A stretch of 64,000 bases of DNA. Source: an uncultured Acetatifactor sp. (GTDB lineage Bacteria > Bacillota > Clostridia > Lachnospirales > Lachnospiraceae). A program made the translations under genes and the position numbers. Below, piece by piece: positions 34,182 through 42,955 of this stretch. Location of the stretch: contig CAJUJN010000001.1 in NCBI GenBank assembly GCA_910586775.1, forward strand, positions 1 to 64,000, written 5' to 3'. The notes below the pieces were generated by a model. That model did no database searches, was not told where the DNA came from, and saw nothing but the letters and a program-made list of their open reading frames with translations. The first letter of the stretch is position 1. Every line of letters begins with the position of its first letter.

Positions 34182-36347
34182 TTACTCTACAAGTCCAGGG
34201 GCATCCAATATCAGGGCGATACTGCCGTCTCCCAGCTGCGTACAGCCGGACAGGCCCTTGACCTTCTTAATATAAGAAGGAATCGGTTTTACCACAATTT
34301 CCTGCTCTCCCACCAGTTTGTCAACCAGAAGGCATACTTTTTTGTCTTCTACCTCCAGGATCAGCATGACGCCATCTTCCACGGATTCCTGATAATCCTC
34401 CAGCCCGTACCATCTGCCCAGGCGGATAACGGGATAGCACTCACCGCGGATCATGACAAATTCGTCTCCGTTGGGCTCATGCACCATCATATCCTCTTTC
34501 ACGCGGATGAACTGCTTGATTACACCGGTCTCCATGACAAAGGAAGAAGTGCCTACTTCCATGACGATACCGTCAATGATGGCAAGCGTCAGCGGAATCT
34601 TCAGGCTCATGACACTGCCGAGGCCCGGAGTACTCTCGATTTCCAGCGCGCCGCCGATTGCCTGGATATTCTGCACTACCACGTCCATTCCTACGCCTCG
34701 CCCGGAATATTCGGTCACCTGTTCGTTGGTGGAAAATCCCGGAAGTGTAATAAACTGGTATACTTCCTTGTCCGTATAAGCCGCATCCGGCTTGCCGGGA
34801 TCCAGAATGCCCTGCTTTCTGGCCTTTGCAATGATCTTCTCCCTGTCAAGTCCCGTGCCGTTATCCTCCACGCTGATCCACACCTTGCCGGCTTCGGTCC
34901 TGGCGGACAGGGTAACCTTACCCTTCTCTGTCTTGCCCTTTGCCGCGCGGTCTTCGTTGCTCTCAATTCCGTGGTCCACGGAATTTCTCACCAGATGCAT
35001 GAGCGGGTCGGAAATATGCTCGATAATATTCTTATCCACTTCGGTGTTCTCGCCAACCATCACGAACTCGATATCTTTACCCAGCTTCCTGGACACATCA
35101 AACACGATACGGTTCATCTTCTGGAAAGTATTGGTCAGCGGCACCATTCGCATGGACATGATCACGTTCTGCAGGTCAGTGGAAATAGACGCCAGCTGTG
35201 CCGCTGCTTTATTAAAGTTGTCAAGATTCAGTCCGGGCACCTTCAGGTCGGAATTCTGCAGTACCACTGACTCGGAGATGACAAGCTCCCCGATCAGATC
35301 CATCAGCTGATCCATCTTGCTTACATTGACGCTGATAAAGGAAGCCTTTTCTCCCTTGGGTTTATCCTTCGCAAGCTTCTTCTGCTTTCCGGGCTCCTTG
35401 GACTGGATAACGAAGTCACCCGGCGTAATCTTCGGCGCTTCAGGCTTCTTCTCCTCTGTCTTCTCTTTCTGCGCTTCCTCCGCCTTCGCCTCTATTGTCT
35501 CCACGCTGGCTTCCAGGTCGATCCGGGGCGCCGGCGCCGCTTCCTGGTCGCCGAAGTCAAAGCCCAGAAGGAACTGATTCGCATCACATTCGTAGACTTC
35601 GACCTTTTCGATATCATATCCCACACCGATCAGGTCCCGGACTTCCTGTTCGGTACACTGAGCCTGGAGAAGGATACGGAAGCCTTCCTTGATGATAATC
35701 TCGCCGCTCTTCTCGTCCGTAAGGATATCTTCCGGAGAATACAGAATATCCTCGGCAATCTCCTTCAATGCATACACGGTCTTGTACGCATGGACATTTG
35801 CCATCTCCGTCTCCGGGAAAAAGGTAATGAAAATCTTGTAAAAACGGCTTGCGGCCGTGGCTACCGGAGCGATATAGAAATGCTTCGGCTCCTCATGCAC
35901 ATTCTCCGGCGGGGCGTTTTCCCCTGTCGGCGCGCCTCCGTTTTTAATCATGTCAAGAAACTTGTCGAGATCCGCAATGATTCCGCTGGCATCCCCGTCC
36001 ACCGGGTCGCCGCTCCGGATCTTTTCCATCTCGTTGGAGATGAAATCTTCTACTTCCAGCACATGCTCCACCAGTTCCACATGGGGAACATTATCAGGAT
36101 GTGATTCCCTCAGGTAATAGAATATATCTTCCAGCTTGTGGGATACAGCCGTGATATTGTCGAACATCATGATACCCGAAGAACCCTTGATGGTATGCAT
36201 GGTCCGGAATATTTCGTTGATGCTGTCTTCATCGAAGCATTCTGCATCCTTCTGTTCCAAAACTGTCTCCTGAAGCTGTTCAAGCAACTGGCCGTTCTCA
36301 AACAGATACATATCCAACATGCTTTCGGTATTAAAATCGTCAGCCAT
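34182..36347 (-). CDS. cheA: Chemotaxis histidine kinase CheA
   Basis: 721-residue chemosensory kinase with the full P1-P5 order. The P1 phosphotransfer domain has His51 (RTMHTIKGSSG). A P2-like response-regulator docking region spans about 155-260, a Glu/Lys/Pro linker 270-320, and P3 dimerisation starts from SFISVNVSKMDQLMDLIGEL. P4 is the ATPase (HLVRNSVDHGIES, VEDNGTGLD, GRGVGMDVV) and P5 the CheW-like domain to the end. All catalytic motifs look intact. It should phosphorylate the CheY-like protein and CheB encoded just upstream. Confidence 0.95.
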   Translation of the reverse strand: MADDFNTESMLDMYLFENGQLLEQLQETVLEQKDAECFDEDSINEIFRTMHTIKGSSGIMMFDNITAVSHKLEDIFYYLRESHPDNVPHVELVEHVLEVEDFISNEMEKIRSGDPVDGDASGIIADLDKFLDMIKNGGAPTGENAPPENVHEEPKHFYIAPVATAASRFYKIFITFFPETEMANVHAYKTVYALKEIAEDILYSPEDILTDEKSGEIIIKEGFRILLQAQCTEQEVRDLIGVGYDIEKVEVYECDANQFLLGFDFGDQEAAPAPRIDLEASVETIEAKAEEAQKEKTEEKKPEAPKITPGDFVIQSKEPGKQKKLAKDKPKGEKASFISVNVSKMDQLMDLIGELVISESVVLQNSDLKVPGLNLDNFNKAAAQLASISTDLQNVIMSMRMVPLTNTFQKMNRIVFDVSRKLGKDIEFVMVGENTEVDKNIIEHISDPLMHLVRNSVDHGIESNEDRAAKGKTEKGKVTLSARTEAGKVWISVEDNGTGLDREKIIAKARKQGILDPGKPDAAYTDKEVYQFITLPGFSTNEQVTEYSGRGVGMDVVVQNIQAIGGALEIESTPGLGSVMSLKIPLTLAIIDGIVMEVGTSSFVMETGVIKQFIRVKEDMMVHEPNGDEFVMIRGECYPVIRLGRWYGLEDYQESVEDGVMLILEVEDKKVCLLVDKLVGEQEIVVKPIPSYIKKVKGLSGCTQLGDGSIALILDAPGLVE

Positions 36348-36371
36348 GTGTGTCTCCTTTCTTATCTTACA

Positions 36372-36764
36372 TTAAATAAGATTCAGTTTTTTCATTGCCT
36401 GCTCAAACCGCTCCTGGTCGATGGGCTTACCGGAATAGATGGTGCATCCCAGTTCAAACGCCATCTTCACATTCTTCTCCTCATTCAAAGCCGTGGTCAT
36501 AATTACCTTTACAGCTTTGTCTTCAGGAATATTCCTTTGCTTTTCCAGATTCCGGATACCCATAAGAGCCTGATATCCGTCCATGACCGGCATCATGATG
36601 TCAAGGCATACCAGATCATACGGTTCGCCGTCCTCCAAAGCCATCATAAACGCGTCCACCGCTTCCATTCCGTCCACGGTGATGTCACATTCACCATACT
36701 TGGAGAGAAAGCCGGCCATAAATTTCCTTGTCGCGAAGTCGTCTTCCGCCAATAGAATCTTCAT
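36372..36764 (-). CDS. CheY-like single-domain response regulator
   Basis: 130-residue receiver. The acidic pair is ED at 7-8, the phospho-acceptor Asp55 in VCLDIMMPVMDG, the switch Thr in VIMTTAL and Lys in SGKPI. It has no output domain, so it acts by protein contact or as a phosphate sink. It is encoded between cheB and cheA. Because no flagellar motor genes are nearby, its target is uncertain. Confidence 0.88.
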   Translation of the reverse strand: MKILLAEDDFATRKFMAGFLSKYGECDITVDGMEAVDAFMMALEDGEPYDLVCLDIMMPVMDGYQALMGIRNLEKQRNIPEDKAVKVIMTTALNEEKNVKMAFELGCTIYSGKPIDQERFEQAMKKLNLI

Positions 36765-36776
36765 GTTCTTTCTCCT

Positions 36777-37802
36777 TTACATTTTATTAAGCAATGCATA
36801 TGTCCTTCCGGCTATATCGGAGAGTTTCTCCTGATATTCAACCGCTCCCAGATCATAAGCAACTTTGGGCATTCCATAAACCACACAGGTGGATTCGTCC
36901 TGTCCGATGGTCCTGGCACCGGCTTTCCGCATGGACAAAAGTCCTTTTGCGCCGTCGCCTCCCATTCCTGTCAGTATGATTCCCACTGCCGAGGCACCCG
37001 CCGCTTTCGCAACGGATTCAAACAATACTTCCACGGACGGACAATGTCCGTTCACCTTGGGTCCCGGCTTCACTTCCACCTGATAGCCGTCCCCCACCTT
37101 CACCAGATGCATATGCCTGTCGCCTCCCGGCGCAATCAGCATATGCCCGGGCATCACCCTGTCTCCGGTCTCCGCTTCCTTCACCCGGATACGGCACTGG
37201 TCATTGAGCCGCTTTGCATACATGGCGGTAAAACCGGGCGGCATATGCTGCACGCATACAATCCCCGGAATATCCGTTCCGTAATCCTTGACCACATTGA
37301 AGATCGCCTCTGTTCCTCCTGTGGAGGCCCCTATCGCCACCAACAGATTCTTTTTGCTGGAGGACAGATACTGCTGCTCCGTTATCACAGGTCTCTTATA
37401 ATTACCGATCCTGGCGGCGGACGCGATCTTAATCTTCACCAGAAGCTCATTTCTGATAAAATCTTCCAGCTGCCTGCGGCTCGACACGGCAGGCTTTGCT
37501 ACAAAATCCACAGCCCCTGCGCTCATTGCGTCAAATACCTTGTCACTCAGAGAACTGATCACCACCACCCGCAGCGGATACTGAGGCATCAGCTTGCGCA
37601 GAAATTCAATCCCGTTCATCCTGGGAAGCTCCACATCCAATGTCATGACATCCGGATTGTGCGCCAGTATCGCGTCCCTTGCCTCAAAGGGATCCTTCGC
37701 TGTCGCCACCACTCTGATCGCGGGATCCTTACTTAGATTCTGCACCAGAAGCTCCCTGAATACAATGGAATCGTCTACGACTAAAACCTTGATTGGCTGC
37801 AT
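36777..37802 (-). CDS. cheB: Receptor methylesterase CheB
   Basis: 341-residue protein with a receiver (acidic pair at 10-11, Asp56 in VMTLDVELPRMNG) and a C-terminal methylesterase. The catalytic residues show as AIGASTGGTEA (Ser), CVQHMPPGFT (His) and LTGMGGDGAKG (Asp). It removes methyl groups from receptor glutamates, opposing CheR. Located between cheR and the CheY-like gene. Confidence 0.95.
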   Translation of the reverse strand: MQPIKVLVVDDSIVFRELLVQNLSKDPAIRVVATAKDPFEARDAILAHNPDVMTLDVELPRMNGIEFLRKLMPQYPLRVVVISSLSDKVFDAMSAGAVDFVAKPAVSSRRQLEDFIRNELLVKIKIASAARIGNYKRPVITEQQYLSSSKKNLLVAIGASTGGTEAIFNVVKDYGTDIPGIVCVQHMPPGFTAMYAKRLNDQCRIRVKEAETGDRVMPGHMLIAPGGDRHMHLVKVGDGYQVEVKPGPKVNGHCPSVEVLFESVAKAAGASAVGIILTGMGGDGAKGLLSMRKAGARTIGQDESTCVVYGMPKVAYDLGAVEYQEKLSDIAGRTYALLNKM

Positions 37803-37817
37803 ATATCAATCCCTTTC

Positions 37818-38624
37818 TTATTTTCTGAATATCGACGGCTGGATAATCTGAAACGGCGTACTGTTCCTGTCTATGGTCTCCGTGGTCCCTATGAAGAAAT
37901 ATCCCCCGGGTTCCAACGTGTCATACACTTTCTGAACCAGCTCCCGCTTCGTCTTCTCGTCAAAATAGATCATCACGTTTCTCAAAAATATGGTGTGCAT
38001 CTTTTTCCTGAAGGGAAACGGATCCATCAGATTAAACTGCCGGAAGATAACCTCCTGCTTCAGTTCCGGTGTAACCTGGTACTGAGTCCCGCCTGCCACC
38101 GATCTAAAAAAGCGCTTTTTCCATTGGGGAGGAACGCTTTTGAGCTGTTCCGCTGTATAGACCCCCGCCAGAGCCTTCTGAAGCACCTTGGTGGAGATAT
38201 CCGTGGCCAGAACCTTAGTGTCCCACTGGGACTTCTCCATCCCGAAGAACTCTGCCAGGACCATGGCGATCATATACGGCTCCTCACCGGAGGATGCCGC
38301 GCCGCACCAGATCCGCAGATCCTTCCTTGCGGCCTCCTTCTGCTTCAGCCAGGGAAGCACCTCGCTCCTGAAAAAATCAAAATGCTCAAATTCCCGCATA
38401 AAATAGGTATGGTTGGTCGTCAGAAAGTTTACCAGCATCTTCTCCTGATTACCGGTGCCGTCATGCTCCACCGCATTCATAAACTCATCGAAACTGTGCC
38501 AGCCGCCCCTCTTGATATAGTTCTCCAGCCGTCCGTTTACGATGACCTTCTTCTGGCTCAGGTCAATCCCGTACCGCTGCTTCATGAAAACAGATATCCG
38601 TTGAAACTCATCATCCTTAATCAC
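37818..38624 (-). CDS. cheR: Receptor methyltransferase CheR
   Basis: 268-residue SAM-dependent glutamate methyltransferase. The N-terminal helical domain is followed by the Rossmann domain with IWCGAASSGEEPYMIAM (SAM site) and NLMDPFPF, IFLRNVMIYFD. It methylates the operon's chemoreceptor for adaptation. It begins the core che block and is preceded by 126 bases after the degenerate HD-GYP regulator gene. Confidence 0.94.
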   Translation of the reverse strand: MIKDDEFQRISVFMKQRYGIDLSQKKVIVNGRLENYIKRGGWHSFDEFMNAVEHDGTGNQEKMLVNFLTTNHTYFMREFEHFDFFRSEVLPWLKQKEAARKDLRIWCGAASSGEEPYMIAMVLAEFFGMEKSQWDTKVLATDISTKVLQKALAGVYTAEQLKSVPPQWKKRFFRSVAGGTQYQVTPELKQEVIFRQFNLMDPFPFRKKMHTIFLRNVMIYFDEKTKRELVQKVYDTLEPGGYFFIGTTETIDRNSTPFQIIQPSIFRK

Positions 38625-38750
38625 AATTTCTCATACCTCCTGCTGCATATACTCATGAGTATATATTATTACTTCCGGCTGCCCTGCACAACAAAAATAT
38701 CTTTATAAATATCGGCCGGCAACAGCCTGTAAATAACCCACACGGCCTGC

Positions 38751-39806
38751 TCAGAAAAGCTGACGCGATATTTTCCGGCATATTTTAAAAATGTCGGGAT
38801 TAAACTTTATCTCCGCTTCTCTGCCCATGATGTCCAGCGCCTCTTCCCTGCTGTAATTTTTCTTCTCGGTCAGCGCACAGTAGACCTCAACTATGGATAC
38901 AATCTGCGCCGCCAGCGGAATCTCATTTCCCTTCAGCCCCTTCGGATACCCGCTCCCGTCCCAGTTCTCATGATGGTAATGCGCAATATCCACCGCCGTA
39001 CTCAGGAAATCATTATAGTCACTGCCCACATGCAAATCTCCCAGAAGCTGAGCTCCTATATCCGTATGCTTCTGTACGGTTTGCCGTTCCTCATCATTCA
39101 AAGCCTCTTTCTTTCGAAGCAGCTCCCACGGAACTCCGATATTCCCGATATCACACAGCGGCGCCGCCAGTTCTATGGTGTCAATATAAGCGTCCGAAAT
39201 CTGTCCCTCAAACAAAGGAGAAAGCTGCATCCCCTGGGCAAGTATGCTGCAGTTTCTGCTCAGCCGCTCGATATGCTCCCTCTTATAACAGGAATTCTGC
39301 GCAGCAATGGCCGCAAGCGCATACAGTACATCCTTTTTCTCCTGTTCTATCTGCTTCAGCTGTTCCTTCACGGAAGTCTGAAGCCTCCTGTTGGTTTCCT
39401 TCAGTTCCTGATTCGCCTGATAGAGTTTTAAGTGAACTCCGACTCTTGCCTGGACAATCTTCGGCACAAAGGGCTTCGTGATATAATCAGCACCGCCAAG
39501 CCCAAGCCCCTTCACCATATCTTCCGTATGGTTGAATGCCGAGATGAAGATAACGGGAATATTCCGGGTCTTCTCACTGCTTTTGAGTATCCGGCACAGT
39601 TCATAGCCATCCATTCCCGGCATGGAAATATCGGATAAAACCAATTGCGGAACAGACTCCCCCACCGCTTCCAGCGCTGCTTCTCCGCTTTCCGCCAGGA
39701 CAGGGCTGCATCCCATCTCCCGAATAATCTCCTCCAGAAGCAGCCTGTTGACTTCCAGGTCATCCACGATCAGGACTTCTGCTGCATTCCGTACACGGTT
39801 TTCCAT
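38751..39806 (-). CDS. Response regulator with degenerate HD-GYP domain
   Basis: 351-residue protein: receiver (acidic pair 15-16, Asp59 in VLSDISMPGMDG, Lys in ITKPF), coiled coil about 130-165, then an HD-GYP-like domain. The signature residues that bind metal are altered. The usual HDIGKIG is CDIGNIG here, and the later D in VADVYDAL becomes Glu with a changed context (IVEVYCAL). The GYP loop (HHENWDGSGYPKGL) is retained. By family knowledge, loss of the HD pair and the distal Asp should abolish c-di-GMP hydrolysis, leaving a binding or partner role. The related protein encoded at 41686-42777 is intact. AGGTGG precedes the ATG. Confidence 0.85.
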   Translation of the reverse strand: MENRVRNAAEVLIVDDLEVNRLLLEEIIREMGCSPVLAESGEAALEAVGESVPQLVLSDISMPGMDGYELCRILKSSEKTRNIPVIFISAFNHTEDMVKGLGLGGADYITKPFVPKIVQARVGVHLKLYQANQELKETNRRLQTSVKEQLKQIEQEKKDVLYALAAIAAQNSCYKREHIERLSRNCSILAQGMQLSPLFEGQISDAYIDTIELAAPLCDIGNIGVPWELLRKKEALNDEERQTVQKHTDIGAQLLGDLHVGSDYNDFLSTAVDIAHYHHENWDGSGYPKGLKGNEIPLAAQIVSIVEVYCALTEKKNYSREEALDIMGREAEIKFNPDIFKICRKISRQLF

Positions 39807-40184
39807 ATCTCCACCTCCCTCCGGCTTTTATTGTCTGGCTCAGATATCCCTTTTGATTCGCCTTTCATATCCGGATATGCGATATATCAATTTATACCCA
39901 CAAACGCAAATAATTGCCGTCTGCACAGTAAACCGCAAGACAAGACACAGACCTTTCACAGTAACTCCCCATGCAACGGGCTGCTCCACCGTGCATGAAA
40001 GTCTGGGGGGTTACTGTGGATGCACACAAACCGCAAGAGCATGCGGTTTGGCGCACAGCGGTCTTGCAAAATGAGCAGGGGAGCTCATTTTGGCTGCGCG
40101 TTTTCCGCAGGCAAGATTCAAGACTTTCACAGTAACGACTGAACGCATCGGCAATCCAGAACTGAAAGCGGCAAATAAATGCGT
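39807..40184. other. 378-bp hairpin-rich gap inside the signalling operon
   Basis: Contains three successive stem-loops. They are CAGTAACTCCCC/GGGGGGTTACTG (about 39961-40018), AAACCGCA/TGCGGTTT (40029-40050) and hairpin family 2 copy 1 (40051-40115). The sequence CTTTCACAGTAAC occurs on both sides (about 39954 and 40124), like a duplicated flank. No gene was seen. Confidence 0.65.
40051..40115. repeat. Hairpin repeat family 2, copy 1
   Basis: The stem CAAAATGAGC (40067-40076) and GCTCATTTTG (40083-40092) encloses AGGGGA. Left flank GTCTTG and right flank TTTTCCGCAGGC match the copy at 46058-46120. That copy's stem is CGAATAAGC/GCTTATTCG around AGGAAA, so stem changes are paired. Confidence 0.75.
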
Positions 40185-40195
40185 TCACGAGAATA
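40168..40195 (-). repeat. 28-bp repeat family 3, copy overlapping a stop codon
   Basis: Minus-strand match (about 23 of 28) to 31221-31248. It overlaps the last codons and the stop (40185-40187) of the PAS histidine kinase gene. Confidence 0.5.
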
Positions 40196-41618
40196 AGTCT
40201 GCATCACACATACACAGTTTCTGATATTCGTCCATAACCTTGTCATAATTCTCTTTCTGGACTGCCATCTTCAGCCGGAGAATCTGCCGTCTGACATCGG
40301 GAGGCGCCCCCTCCGTCAGCTGCCGTATCGTCTCCATGAACATCTCTGCCTTCTCCCAGTTCTCCATCTCCACGCTTAAGACAAGCCTGGACAAGCGCCG
40401 CTTCAGAGCCTCCCGGTTCTCCGGCGTACCGTACTCCCGAACTCCCTCCGCTTCCTGTCCGGCATTTTCTTCATGGGCTGCCATCTGTATGAAGACAGCC
40501 TTTACATCATCGTGTGCTTTCGGCACTGTCTCCTCTTCAGCCTCCACCCATATGGAAAAGGAAAAATTACTTCCCTTCCCCTTTCTGCTTTCCGTCTCGA
40601 TCCTGCCGCCCATCAATTCCACAAGCTGCCTGCAGATGCTTAAGCCAAGCCCGGTTCCTCCATATTTTCTGGAGATGGAAGCATCCACCTGGGAGAAGCT
40701 TTGGAACAATTTGTCCATATCCTCTTCCCCAATCCCAATCCCGGTGTCGGATACAATGAAAAACAACTCCGCCTTTTCCTCTACCTGTGCCGTCCGAAGC
40801 ACCTGAACCGCAATCTCTCCCACAGTCGTAAATTTCAATGCATTGGAGAGCAGATTGTTCAGAATCTGCACGATACGCAGTTCATCCCCTATAATATATT
40901 CCGGTACCTGAGGCGATACCGTCATGAAGAAATCCAATCCCTTTTCGGTAATCCTGCTGATATGCTGGGCTTTCACATAATCCAGCATACTCCTGAAATG
41001 GAAACGGCGCGGCTCCAGAATGAATTTCCCCGCATCCAGCTTCGAAAAATCCAGAATATTATTGATGATCCTGTTCATATCACCGCAGCAGCGCTCAACC
41101 AGCTGCAATGTCTTAACCGTCCGCGCATCTGTCACATTATCCAGCAGTTCTCTCACATTGCCCAGAATTCCGTTCACCGGAGTTCTCAGTTCATGCGTCA
41201 CATTGGCCACAAATTCTGCTTTAAGTCTTGACGCCTGCTGTGCCTCCTCCCGGACCTGGCTGATTTCCCTGCCCAGGTGCTCCCGCTCCAGGATATCATT
41301 TGCCATGCAGATATATGTCCCGGGGCAGCCGGCATTTTCCTTTATCCTGGCCTCCACCGGAAAACAGGTAAGGTTCCTGCGGTAGATTACCAGATGCCCG
41401 GTCCCATCCCCAAACGGAAAAGCCGATTCAAAACCGTCCTCTGTCCTTCTGAATATATTTGGAAAGAGCGTACTGATATGCTGATTTTTCAACTCATCAT
41501 ACCCCAGTTTGCTCCGCGCCGCCGCATTTGCATACAAAATCTCTCCTGCCCTGTCGAACATGAAGAACATCTCCAGCGCATCCTCCATGGGAAATATGCA
41601 GTTTTCACCCTCTCCCAT
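40185..41618 (-). CDS. PAS-domain hybrid-type histidine kinase (cytoplasmic)
   Basis: 477-residue soluble kinase with no transmembrane segment. PAS domain is about 5-115 (MFFMFDRAGEILYANAAARS). A short coiled coil leads to HisKA with VTHELRTPVNGIL (His near 141) and a HATPase with NNLLSNALKFT, SDTGIGIG and GTGLGLSICRQL. A C-terminal 110-residue extension without clear domain follows; there is no receiver. Start at 41618 follows GGAGGAAAG. It is encoded between two response regulators with HD-GYP output and is the likely phosphate source for one of them, perhaps through the HPt protein at the operon's end. Confidence 0.88.
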   Translation of the reverse strand: MGEGENCIFPMEDALEMFFMFDRAGEILYANAAARSKLGYDELKNQHISTLFPNIFRRTEDGFESAFPFGDGTGHLVIYRRNLTCFPVEARIKENAGCPGTYICMANDILEREHLGREISQVREEAQQASRLKAEFVANVTHELRTPVNGILGNVRELLDNVTDARTVKTLQLVERCCGDMNRIINNILDFSKLDAGKFILEPRRFHFRSMLDYVKAQHISRITEKGLDFFMTVSPQVPEYIIGDELRIVQILNNLLSNALKFTTVGEIAVQVLRTAQVEEKAELFFIVSDTGIGIGEEDMDKLFQSFSQVDASISRKYGGTGLGLSICRQLVELMGGRIETESRKGKGSNFSFSIWVEAEEETVPKAHDDVKAVFIQMAAHEENAGQEAEGVREYGTPENREALKRRLSRLVLSVEMENWEKAEMFMETIRQLTEGAPPDVRRQILRLKMAVQKENYDKVMDEYQKLCMCDADLFS

Positions 41619-41685
41619 ACGCTTTCCTCCACGATTCATTAGAAAAGGCAGCAAAACCCGGTCCCTTCTTTGCTGCCTGCTCCTA

Positions 41686-42777
41686 TCACGAAAATTCGAA
41701 TACTCCAATCACCTTATTAATATTGAAGAAATCCTCCTTGGCAAGTTCGAAACACTTCAGAATATCCGGGGAAAACTGGCCGCATTCACCATTCATAATC
41801 ATCTCAAATGCCTTCTCATTCGTAAATGAGCTCTTGTATACCCTGGGGCTGACCAATGCATCATAGACATCCGCTACGGCGACAATCTGCGCGCTGAGCG
41901 GAATTGCATCCCCCGCCAGATGGTCCGGATATCCTCTTCCGTCCCACCTTTCATGATGATGGCGGCAAATTTCATAACAGTAGCGGTAAAACTCGTTTGT
42001 TCGGTTCCTGTAGAGTTTCTCCAGCATATCGCACCCGATGGTGGTATGCGTCTTCATAATCTCGAATTCCTCATTGGTCAGACGCCCCGGTTTCAGAAGA
42101 ATAGTATCGGAAATCCCTATCTTGCCTATGTCATGCAGAACCGAAGCCCTGGAAATCCCATCCACCTGAACGTCTGTCAGGCTGTACTGGGGAAAATGCT
42201 CCTTCAGGCAGGTCGCCATAATCCTGGTATAGAACTTGATGCGCTTGGTATGGTCCCCTGTTTCCGCGCTTCTGGATTCCACTACGGAACTGAGCGCATC
42301 AATCATAAATTCGTTGGCCTCGCGGATTTCCTTCTCCTGGGCGCGGATTGCTATTTCCTGTTCCTCCAGGCGCATTTCCATGTTGCGCTTGTTCTGGTAC
42401 AGTTCAATGATATTGCTGCTTCTGCGTTTAACGATATGGGGGTAGAAAGGCTTATGAATCACATCGGCAACCCCGAATGAGTATGCCCTGTCCTCACTGT
42501 CCTGAATCGTCTCACCTGTAATCAGAATAACGGGAATCTCCTTCAGAAGCCCCTTCTGTTCCATATACTCCAACACCGTGAAACCATCCATGACCGGCAT
42601 GACGATATCCAGCAAAATCAGCACGATATCATGGCCTTCCTCAATCTTCTGAACCGCTTCCTGACCGTTCTCCGCCTCTATCAGCTCATAAGCCTCCTGC
42701 TCGTCATGAAACATTTCCGCAAGTAACGCACGATTTATGTATTCATCGTCTACAATTAAGATCTGTTGCTTTTCCAT
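41686..42777 (-). CDS. HD-GYP response regulator (c-di-GMP phosphodiesterase)
   Basis: 363-residue RpfG-like protein. The receiver has acidic pair 10-11, Asp57 in LILLDIVMPVMDG and Lys in IHKPF. After a coiled coil (about 125-150) comes a complete HD-GYP domain: HDIGKIGISD, KTHTTIGCDML, RHHHERWDGRGYPDHL and VADVYDAL. All metal-binding positions are present, so it should hydrolyse cyclic di-GMP to linear products. It is the first gene of the long leftward operon. The ATG at 42777 lies 40 bases downstream of a TTGACA/TATCAT promoter. Confidence 0.92.
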   Translation of the reverse strand: MEKQQILIVDDEYINRALLAEMFHDEQEAYELIEAENGQEAVQKIEEGHDIVLILLDIVMPVMDGFTVLEYMEQKGLLKEIPVILITGETIQDSEDRAYSFGVADVIHKPFYPHIVKRRSSNIIELYQNKRNMEMRLEEQEIAIRAQEKEIREANEFMIDALSSVVESRSAETGDHTKRIKFYTRIMATCLKEHFPQYSLTDVQVDGISRASVLHDIGKIGISDTILLKPGRLTNEEFEIMKTHTTIGCDMLEKLYRNRTNEFYRYCYEICRHHHERWDGRGYPDHLAGDAIPLSAQIVAVADVYDALVSPRVYKSSFTNEKAFEMIMNGECGQFSPDILKCFELAKEDFFNINKVIGVFEFS

Positions 42778-42815
42778 TTCACCACCATTACTCTTCACGT
42801 ATTTATTTCAGAATT

Positions 42816-42844
42816 ATGATACCACTTTCCTTTATAAATGTCAA
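42816..42844 (-). promoter_or_regulatory. Promoter of the chemosensory/c-di-GMP operon
   Basis: On the minus strand, TTGACA and TATCAT are separated by 17 bases, ending 39 bases before the start codon at 42777. It is divergent from the promoter at 42865. Confidence 0.75.
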
Positions 42845-42864
42845 TTCACTTCCCGCTTTCAATA

Positions 42865-42893
42865 TTGACAAAATAAGGTTGGGGCGGTAATAT
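42865..42893 (+). promoter_or_regulatory. Promoter of the membrane-protein gene
   Basis: TTGACA (42865-42870), 17-base spacer, TAATAT (42888-42893). Close to consensus. It would start transcripts near 42900, about 55 bases before the start codon used here. Confidence 0.78.
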
Positions 42894-42955
42894 ATTGTTA
42901 CCGTTTTTGTTGTTTCAGGCTCTTTATCCGCATGAAAAGAAAGAGGAATGACTAC

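Noticed and set aside
34071..35270. 399-codon plus-strand frame over cheA
   Set aside because: Antisense to the intact CheA gene, without any recognisable domain.
40051..40115. c-di-GMP (GEMM) riboswitch
   Set aside because: The location near c-di-GMP genes is suggestive, but the GEMM core sequence and tetraloop/receptor are not recognisable. The copies also lie after genes and within operons rather than in clear leaders.
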